From the NCBI GenBank assembly GCA_002697505.1, contig NZWA01000061.1:10973-43296 (forward strand): 32,324 bases of DNA, read 5' to 3'. The notes below the pieces were generated by a model that saw nothing but the letters and a program-made list of their open reading frames with translations, was not told the origin of the DNA and searched no databases. Every line of letters begins with the position of its first letter. The first letter of the stretch is position 1. Position numbers and translations under genes: made by a program. The DNA is from Flavobacteriales bacterium. Lineage in GTDB: Bacteria > Bacteroidota > Bacteroidia > Flavobacteriales > BACL11. Shown here piece by piece: positions 1 through 5,228 of this stretch.

Positions 1-62
1 AGTGATACTACTGCGTGTTTTGGACGTCCTGCGTCTTTAAAATTAATTTCTAATTGTGTCAT
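1..62 (-). CDS. Partial CDS, N-terminal 20 residues only
   Basis: An ATG at 62-60 opens a frame that reads MTQLEINFKDAGRPKHAVVS and then leaves the window, so the 3' end is missing. It is too short to identify. It follows the 73-aa gene after a gap of about 50 bases and keeps the same orientation as all other genes. The upstream sequence is A/T-rich with no Shine-Dalgarno element, as for the other genes here. Confidence 0.55.
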   Translation of the reverse strand, partial: MTQLEINFKDAGRPKHAVVS

Positions 63-112
63 TTTATTAAAATTTATAATTTGCCAGGTATTATTAAGCG
101 TATAGGCTAACG

Positions 113-334
113 CTACATTTCATTTAATTTAAGCATTTTTTCTCTAACAACCACCCTAAAATGATTATTTTGTATTTTAGCACTGCCTCCCTGTTTAAGG
201 AGTTTTCTAAATAAAAATTCTTCATTCTCATTCCAAAATTCACTTAAAGCTATAATTTCATTTTTATCAGCTACTTCTTTACTTTTATTTAAGTAAATTT
301 TATGGGTTGATCTAATTGATTGTTTTTTTAACAT
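113..334 (-). CDS. Hypothetical protein, 73 aa
   Basis: A small basic protein of 73 residues with no membrane segment and no signal peptide. The N-terminus is rich in Lys and Arg. The middle is acidic and probably helical, and a segment around residues 49-63 (GGSAKIQNNHFRVVV) looks like a short beta hairpin. It begins two bases after the stop of the 60-aa gene, so the two are probably co-translated from one message with the TGT-like gene upstream. I do not recognise the family. Coding status rests on tight spacing, an ATG start and shared strand. Confidence 0.6.
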   Translation of the reverse strand: MLKKQSIRSTHKIYLNKSKEVADKNEIIALSEFWNENEEFLFRKLLKQGGSAKIQNNHFRVVVREKMLKLNEM

Positions 335-336
335 TA

Positions 337-519
337 TTACATTACTTTTGGTAGTCTAAATTTTAAAATAGGATTACCATTTACTGTGGGTTGTCCTAAT
401 TCATCAATTCCAACTTCTTTTACTTTTACTGGTTTGTTTCTAAATCTACCTGTTAATATTGTATCACCTACTTTAATAGGGATTAAAAAACAGTCTTCGT
501 TAGTATATGTTGCTTTCAT
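337..519 (-). CDS. Conserved small phage protein, 60 aa
   Basis: The product is 60 residues with the pattern KVGDTILTGRFRNKPVKVKE followed by a GxPTVNG turn and a basic FRLPK end. From memory, small proteins with this GDxIxxGRFKNKxVxVKEIG pattern recur in marine phages, but no function is known to me. It is predicted all-beta and soluble, perhaps a small barrel. Its start codon overlaps the stop of the 261-aa TGT-like gene (516-519), which implies translational coupling with that gene. Confidence 0.75.
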   Translation of the reverse strand: MKATYTNEDCFLIPIKVGDTILTGRFRNKPVKVKEVGIDELGQPTVNGNPILKFRLPKVM

Positions 520-1301
520 ATATTATTAATTTTTCTAAACTTGTTAACATTATATTCTAATAAATCATAATCAATTTGATTATCTAGCATATAAAAATAA
601 TCATTCATATTTGCTTTAGGTTTTGAAATTAAACCTTGATTAGTATATGATACATCTTCTAAAGTAGCCATTACTGGGTTTGAGGTGTCAATTGATTCAA
701 TGCAATTTATACCTTTATACCAACCAAATTCTTGGGGCACAGCACACCCTAATAAATGAACTCTATCATCTTGTTTTAATTCTCCTGTTTTAAGTAAAGT
801 AGATACTACAAATAACCTACCTAATGCTTTACCTAAATCTTTATTAGGATGAGTACAAATATCATTGTAATAAGAAGCACCATATGAAAATGCTATTTTA
901 GGGTAACCTAAATCTTTATATCTTTTAACACACTCAGCAGCTTCATTAAGAGTAGTAGCTTGAACAACAGCAACTTTTTCAACACCTGTAGGAAAATCAT
1001 ATATCTGCCAAATTGCAGCATTATGAATGGATTGCTCTGCATCTTCCCAAACATCAGGAACTATAAATTCATTAGGTTTTAATTCATTAACCCAATGAAT
1101 AAGACGTTCATGACTATAAGCTTCACCTAATTCATGTAATGAATTATCCATTATAATGTAACGTCCTTCTTTTTTTGATTTTTGGAAGTATTCTAGATAT
1201 TTAGGTTCCTCATCTAGTAAGTGAGGGAGACAATAATCATAATCATTAAATCTTTGACTATCTTCTAATAAACACATTGGAGTTTCGTGACTAATCTTCA
1301 T
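516..1301 (-). CDS. TGT/DpdA-like transglycosylase-fold protein
   Basis: A soluble 261-aa protein that resembles the tRNA-guanine transglycosylase superfamily, as in phage DpdA-type proteins that exchange guanine for 7-deazaguanines in DNA. Visible features are MDNSLHELGEA (residues 51-61, Asp52), IVPDVWED (80-87, Asp83), an AVVQATT strand (111-117), HLLGCAVPQEF (182-192) and SIDTSNPV (203-210). By analogy Asp205 would be the nucleophile and Asp52 or Asp83 base-binding, but this alignment is from memory. It lacks the Zn-binding cysteine cluster of bacterial Tgt and is shorter than Tgt (about 370 aa). No queuosine or preQ0 synthesis genes are visible in the window. It is preceded by an early-type promoter and coupled to the 60-aa gene. 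A different TIM-barrel function remains possible. Confidence 0.5.
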   Translation of the reverse strand: MKISHETPMCLLEDSQRFNDYDYCLPHLLDEEPKYLEYFQKSKKEGRYIIMDNSLHELGEAYSHERLIHWVNELKPNEFIVPDVWEDAEQSIHNAAIWQIYDFPTGVEKVAVVQATTLNEAAECVKRYKDLGYPKIAFSYGASYYNDICTHPNKDLGKALGRLFVVSTLLKTGELKQDDRVHLLGCAVPQEFGWYKGINCIESIDTSNPVMATLEDVSYTNQGLISKPKANMNDYFYMLDNQIDYDLLEYNVNKFRKINNI

Positions 1302-1323
1302 TTATAACTTTTTATTTAAAACC

Positions 1324-1353
1324 AATATACAAAAACCTATTAATACAACCAAA
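1324..1353 (-). promoter_or_regulatory. Putative early/middle promoter of the TGT-like gene
   Basis: On the minus strand TTTGG (1353-1349) is followed after 19 bases by TATATT (1329-1324), about 22 bases before the ATG at 1301. The same 30-base layout precedes the polymerase and gp32-like genes. TTTG matches the -33 element of Bacteroidota promoters, and TATATTGG is close to their TAnnTTTG -7 element. Confidence 0.6.
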
Positions 1354-1358
1354 CTAAA

Positions 1359-2558
1359 TTAATATCTTATAATTAAATCGTCATCATCATTTTTTCTTGC
1401 TCTTAATTCATTAATTCTTTTATCTATAGTCTTCCAACCTTTAGGACCATATTTATTTGTTTTGGCTGTTCGAGACTTTAATTCTTCTAATTCTTGAATA
1501 TCTAAATTATCTATTGAATCTGCTTGTTGTATTGATTCTTCTAAATGTTCTTTGTTTTTTTCTGAAGATAATAAATAATCTGTTTCGTCTTCGTAATGTA
1601 ATCCTTCATTACCATTTTGACCTATAATATTCATTCTTTCGTCAGCTTCATCTTCTATATTATCAGCATAATATCCTTCTTCAACCCAATTATTATCTTC
1701 TTCTTCATCGTCTATAATAACCTCTTCTCTATAAAGGTTTTTTTTTGTTTTAGGTCTAATTTGTTCAAAGGCAAAATTAGCAGCTACTACAAGAGCAATT
1801 GCTAAAGGATCAAATACAAAAATAATAGTTAAAAGTAACCAATTAATAATTTTATCCATTGGATAACCAGTTAATCCTGATAGATATTTAAGAGGTCCTA
1901 ATTCACTAGATACAGCATCGCTTAATCTTATTTCAACTATTTCTTCTTCAAACTTAAATAATGCTTCATTTAATTGATCTATTTTATAATTTACTTCTGT
2001 TTGTCTATCAATAGCTTGATCTAATTGTTGAGTTAAAACTCTACGAGTTGTTGAACTTTGTGTAGTAATTATATTACCTAATGTGTCTTTATACTGTATT
2101 CTATTCGTAGATAAACCATTTCTCAAGCTAACCACAGCCTCATTTATAGATGATTTTTCTTCATTATATACAACAAGTTGTTCTTTTATATTATCTCTTT
2201 TTACTTCAACTAATGCAATTTGGGAATCAATTGTTCCGGCTTTAGCAGCAGTTTCTTGATAAGCTGCAGATAAAAATCCATAAATACCCATTGAAGTAAT
2301 TACAATTAAAACAAAACAAGCTATAGATAAATACCATTTTAAAAGTTTAGGGAGATTTTTTCTATATTGATATAAAAGAGATGCTATAACTAATTTTGCA
2401 ATTTCTAATGACGCTGCCATTACTATAACAGCGAATGCTGCTCCTGCAAACAATTTACTTAAACCACTAACTGAATAAAATGCAGCTGATGCGCTTACAG
2501 ACAAAGCTGAAAAAGCAATTAGTAAAGGAAATAATGATTGTTTAATTTTTTTAAGCAT
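1359..2558 (-). CDS. Four-TM membrane protein with periplasmic coiled coil, 399 aa
   Basis: Three hydrophobic segments lie near residues 10-30, 36-63 and 75-98. They are followed by a coiled-coil region (about 102-215), a fourth membrane segment containing FDPLAIALVVAANFAF (about 237-264) and a long acidic tail ending in DDDDLIIRY. The architecture resembles DUF4407-type membrane proteins and hypothetical proteins I recall in large phages. With four segments, both ends should be cytoplasmic and the coiled coil extracytoplasmic. The acidic tail carries a run of Asp/Glu near 275-285. The gene has its own early-type promoter and is separate from the lysis genes, so a role in host-envelope or membrane remodelling during infection is possible. 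Function is unknown. Confidence 0.7.
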   Translation of the reverse strand: MLKKIKQSLFPLLIAFSALSVSASAAFYSVSGLSKLFAGAAFAVIVMAASLEIAKLVIASLLYQYRKNLPKLLKWYLSIACFVLIVITSMGIYGFLSAAYQETAAKAGTIDSQIALVEVKRDNIKEQLVVYNEEKSSINEAVVSLRNGLSTNRIQYKDTLGNIITTQSSTTRRVLTQQLDQAIDRQTEVNYKIDQLNEALFKFEEEIVEIRLSDAVSSELGPLKYLSGLTGYPMDKIINWLLLTIIFVFDPLAIALVVAANFAFEQIRPKTKKNLYREEVIIDDEEEDNNWVEEGYYADNIEDEADERMNIIGQNGNEGLHYEDETDYLLSSEKNKEHLEESIQQADSIDNLDIQELEELKSRTAKTNKYGPKGWKTIDKRINELRARKNDDDDLIIRY

Positions 2559-2577
2559 AATACAAATTTAATTCTGT

Positions 2578-2607
2578 ATAATATGAATAAATTAGAGAGT
2601 ATCCAAA
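2578..2607 (-). promoter_or_regulatory. Putative early/middle promoter of the 399-aa membrane protein gene
   Basis: TTTGG at 2607-2603 is followed after 19 bases by TATTAT (2583-2578), 19 bases before the ATG at 2558. Spacing equals that at 1324-1353, 16054-16083 and 17809-17838, with a slightly different -10 hexamer. Confidence 0.5.
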
Positions 2608-2612
2608 TTATA

Positions 2613-3494
2613 TTACAGATTTACTAACATATCTAATAGTTCTTGTTGAGGGAACATATCAAATTTATCTTTTCTAGTATTAGTGTGAGTCCATAGCCCT
2701 TTTACTTTACCATAATAAGCATCTTCATTAAATTCAAATGCTTTAGCACCGTTCTTTTTAATTAAAGCTGGTAGTCCTGCTCTAACATCAATGTTATCTC
2801 TATCTGCTATGTGTAAGATTAATTTTCTTAAATTTTCTATTTGTTTATTTGAATATCTATGCCATTCACTAAATCCTCTAAATGGCTCGTTTAATTCAAC
2901 TATTTGTGAATCATCTGCTAATTGCCCAGCATATGTTCTTCCATTTTTTAAATACCCAAAATTATTAACTTCAATACCTACAGAATGTATATGCATATGT
3001 CTTGAACCATTTTTTCCTAAATGCCATCCAAAACCACCTTCTGGGAATGCTTGGACTACTTCTCCATCATATTTGTTGTCATTTCCTTTTATTGATTGAC
3101 CTCCTAATACAAATTCTGTTGCTACAGCACCTCTATTATCATTTGCCCAATGATCAATTGTATTATAAGGATTATGCCATCCTGCTGTGTGGTGTAAAAA
3201 TAAATATTCTTTATTCCAAGCTCCTTCTTTATATTCACCTACTGGGAGATAATGTTTATTAATAAGTAAACCATTTTCTGTTACGTATGATTTTTCAGCA
3301 TTATCAGTACTAGCGATACCCATTACATCTAATGTTTGAGGTCCTACTACACCATCTGCTACTAAACCATTTTCTGCTTGGAATTGTTTGACTGCTTTTT
3401 CTGTTCCAGGTCCAAATATCCCGTCAGCGTCGATTTCTAAAAATTCTTGGAGGTCTTTTACTTCAGCTCCTCTAGATCCTACTTTTAATATCAT
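2613..3494 (-). CDS. Endolysin: peptidoglycan-binding domain plus N-acetylmuramoyl-L-alanine amidase
   Basis: Residues 1-58 form a PG_binding_1-type domain (KVGSRGAEVKDLQEFL, then DGIFGPGTEKAVKQFQ and DGVVGPQT). Residues about 95-285 form an Amidase_2 (T7 lysozyme-type) domain. It contains LFLHHTAGW (His101/102, Zn ligand), GIEVNNFG (Glu175) and GLWTHTNTRKDKFDMFP (His270 as Zn ligand, Lys276 near the catalytic position, Asp279 as probable third ligand). The enzyme would cut the amide between N-acetylmuramic acid and L-alanine. There is no signal peptide or membrane segment, so release should depend on a holin, and a holin-like gene lies 4.7 kb upstream in the same cluster. The binding domain is N-terminal, as is common in endolysins of Gram-negative hosts. 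A late-type motif sits 16 bases upstream of the ATG. Confidence 0.92.
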   Translation of the reverse strand: MILKVGSRGAEVKDLQEFLEIDADGIFGPGTEKAVKQFQAENGLVADGVVGPQTLDVMGIASTDNAEKSYVTENGLLINKHYLPVGEYKEGAWNKEYLFLHHTAGWHNPYNTIDHWANDNRGAVATEFVLGGQSIKGNDNKYDGEVVQAFPEGGFGWHLGKNGSRHMHIHSVGIEVNNFGYLKNGRTYAGQLADDSQIVELNEPFRGFSEWHRYSNKQIENLRKLILHIADRDNIDVRAGLPALIKKNGAKAFEFNEDAYYGKVKGLWTHTNTRKDKFDMFPQQELLDMLVNL

Positions 3495-3509
3495 GTTTTA
3501 TAGTTTTAT

Positions 3510-3522
3510 TTATTATAAATAT
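3510..3522 (-). promoter_or_regulatory. Late-type promoter motif before the endolysin gene
   Basis: The minus strand reads ATATTTATAATAA here, 16 bases before the endolysin ATG and within the 30-base gap after the thioredoxin-like gene. It is one of seven near-identical sites placed 15-40 bases before virion or lysis genes. Confidence 0.5.
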
Positions 3523-3524
3523 CA

Positions 3525-3854
3525 CTAAAAGGCACTCATTATAAGTTCATCAATATAGTCTTGAAGTTCTTCTCTTGTTGCTGCTATTTTAAAACTTAAA
3601 TCTGCTTGAAACCTTTTTACTTCTTCTCCATCTTGGAAAATTATTATTGTTGGTACTACAACAACTTGATGTTTTTGTTGTAGATTTGGATCGGCTGCTA
3701 TATCAACTTTAGTTATATCACAATCTGATAATTTTTCAACCCATTGAACATCATTAGCTGAGTTCCATCCTGCGTTAAAATGTGTTACTGTAATTTGTCC
3801 GTAAACAGTTGTTGATAACAACCAAAATATTGGTAATAAAATTAATTTTTTCAT
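3525..3854 (-). CDS. Exported thioredoxin-fold protein lacking CXXC
   Basis: A 109-aa protein with an N-terminal signal peptide (MKKLILLPIFWLLSTTVYG, cleavage probably before Gln20) and a thioredoxin-like remainder. The active-site region reads FNAGWNSAN, where thioredoxins have FWAxWCGPC, so both catalytic cysteines are replaced (Asn31 and Asn34). The second half keeps the family signature VVVVPTIIIFQDGEEV with the cis-proline at Pro68. One cysteine remains (Cys45). The product should lie in the periplasm or envelope and cannot do dithiol exchange; a binding or scaffold role is more likely. It is the last gene of a tight run (gap of 6 bases) after the membrane coiled-coil protein, beta-barrel and T9SS cargo genes. 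Confidence 0.75.
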   Translation of the reverse strand: MKKLILLPIFWLLSTTVYGQITVTHFNAGWNSANDVQWVEKLSDCDITKVDIAADPNLQQKHQVVVVPTIIIFQDGEEVKRFQADLSFKIAATREELQDYIDELIMSAF

Positions 3855-3860
3855 AATAGA

Positions 3861-4145
3861 TTATCTTAATCTATCAATTTTTTCTTCAATACGTTTCATG
3901 TCTTCTTTTAACTCCTTTACATCATCTTGTGTAGTCATGATTGTTTGACGAATCAATTGATCTTTCATATCATACTCCATCCTAGTTACATCTGGTGGAG
4001 GTGGTACTGGTAGTTCTTTTGCTTCAGCTATATCTGCTTGTAGAATAAACCACATAGATATTACAGTTGCCATTCCAGCACCAATACCTAATAGTGTTTT
4101 AATACTTACATGAAAACCTGTATCTTCGTTTAATTCTTTTGCCAT
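3861..4145 (-). CDS. Single-pass membrane protein with proline hinge and coiled coil (spanin-like?)
   Basis: The product has 94 residues: a short hydrophilic N-terminus (about 1-14), one membrane segment (about 15-36, TLLGIGAGMATVISMWFIL), a Pro-rich hinge (PVPPPPDV, 46-53) and a charged C-terminal helix with heptad spacing (about 58-94, ending KRIEEKIDRLR). This topology, N-in with a periplasmic coiled coil, resembles inner-membrane spanins, although the proline hinge is not diagnostic. It lies between the beta-barrel gene (2-base gap) and the thioredoxin-like gene, inside the holin-to-endolysin cluster. No lipobox outer-membrane spanin partner was found, so the phage beta-barrel next door is a possible partner. 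That pairing is inference. Confidence 0.65.
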   Translation of the reverse strand: MAKELNEDTGFHVSIKTLLGIGAGMATVISMWFILQADIAEAKELPVPPPPDVTRMEYDMKDQLIRQTIMTTQDDVKELKEDMKRIEEKIDRLR

Positions 4146-4147
4146 TT

Positions 4148-5227
4148 TTAAAATATTATATAATTTACACCCATTGAAAACTCATGCCATCTTCTATTCC
4201 AATATTTATTGTATTTACCTTCTGCAAATAACCCTAAAGATTTACTTAGTTTATAACCAAATATTAATCCTCCAGAATAATCAACCCATTGTCCTCCGTT
4301 ATAAGTATGGTAAGAATACTCATCAGCTGTTTTTACGTGGTAAGGCATTACATTACCCCACGCATGTGCCCAAAAGTTTTTTTCATAGTGATAAAAATCA
4401 GCACCTAATACAAAAGAATATTCTAATTTAAATGGAGCTTCATCTCTTTTCTTTTCTACATAATCTACTAATACTTGAGGAATTATTACTTCTTCCCAAA
4501 CAGCTGTACTAGTAGCAACTACATCACCTGAAGGATTTAAATATACTACATCACCAGGTCCATTAAAATTAACTTGATATCCTTCTTGGATAGCTAACCA
4601 AGTATAATGTAAATTTCCATTACTAAGTAACCATTCAGCTAATGGATCATAACCATAAGGTTCTGATAGTCTTTGGGCTGCTCCTAAATTTAATGAAAAT
4701 TTTTTATTTATATTATATCTATATCTTTGAGATGATTCAAAATATTCAACATCAACAAAACCATCTTTTAAATATTCTACTTTAGCTACCCAATCATTTG
4801 CTACATATCTTAAAAAATGATGTTGGTTAAAGTAATTTATACCTTGTATTCTTCTATAATCACCTTCAAATAAAAATTCAAATCCTTTTATTTTACCGAC
4901 TGTTGCATTATCACCTAAATGACCTTCTGTACCATCATAAAATACATTTTCTCTATTTTCGTAATCAAATCTAGCTATTTTTCTTACACCTGCTACTATA
5001 GAATAGTCAAATGGTGTTTCTACTACATCAGTAACTAATTGACCTGTATTTACTGTAAAGGTATTTCTGTCTGATAATGACGTTCCACCATTTACAGCTG
5101 CATAAAACGTAGAAAATTTAAATGTCTTTTTTAATTCTTTTTTAAATTCGGAGACTTTATCTACTTTTTCTTGACCAAAAACTACAGATGAGCAGAAAAT
5201 TAATATTAATAAAATTATCTTTTTCAT
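4148..5227 (-). CDS. Phage-encoded outer-membrane beta-barrel protein
   Basis: A 359-aa protein with a signal peptide (MKKIILLILIFCSSVVFG, then Gln-Glu) and a mature chain of alternating amphipathic strands rich in Tyr, Phe, Trp and Gly. The last strand ends in Phe (FSMGVNYIIF), the usual beta-signal recognised by the BAM complex. Repeated strand-turn patterns such as GGLIFGYKLSKSLGLFAEGKY near the end support a barrel of perhaps 12-16 strands. I see no TonB box, plug or OmpA-type domain, so it is neither a TonB receptor nor an OmpA protein. It does not show the PorP/SprF N-terminal pattern. It follows the T9SS cargo gene with a one-base gap, so the two are probably made together. Confidence 0.75.
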   Translation of the reverse strand: MKKIILLILIFCSSVVFGQEKVDKVSEFKKELKKTFKFSTFYAAVNGGTSLSDRNTFTVNTGQLVTDVVETPFDYSIVAGVRKIARFDYENRENVFYDGTEGHLGDNATVGKIKGFEFLFEGDYRRIQGINYFNQHHFLRYVANDWVAKVEYLKDGFVDVEYFESSQRYRYNINKKFSLNLGAAQRLSEPYGYDPLAEWLLSNGNLHYTWLAIQEGYQVNFNGPGDVVYLNPSGDVVATSTAVWEEVIIPQVLVDYVEKKRDEAPFKLEYSFVLGADFYHYEKNFWAHAWGNVMPYHVKTADEYSYHTYNGGQWVDYSGGLIFGYKLSKSLGLFAEGKYNKYWNRRWHEFSMGVNYIIF

Positions 5228-5228
5228 A

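Noticed and set aside
97..114. Inverted repeat AGCGT...ACGCT at the end of the 73-aa gene
   Set aside because: Only five base pairs with an eight-base loop and no T run; too weak to call a terminator.
1617..1805. Plus-strand open frame
   Set aside because: It is the reverse shadow of the acidic tail of the 399-aa membrane protein; poly-Phe/Ile/Ser content is an artefact of AT-rich antisense sequence.
2791..3262. Two plus-strand open frames inside the endolysin gene
   Set aside because: Both are antisense to the amidase domain and overlap each other; Cys/Leu-rich composition is unlike any neighbour.
3861..4145. Firm call of the 94-aa membrane protein as an i-spanin
   Set aside because: The topology fits, but no lipoprotein partner is present and many small phage membrane proteins have the same layout, so it is left as a possibility.
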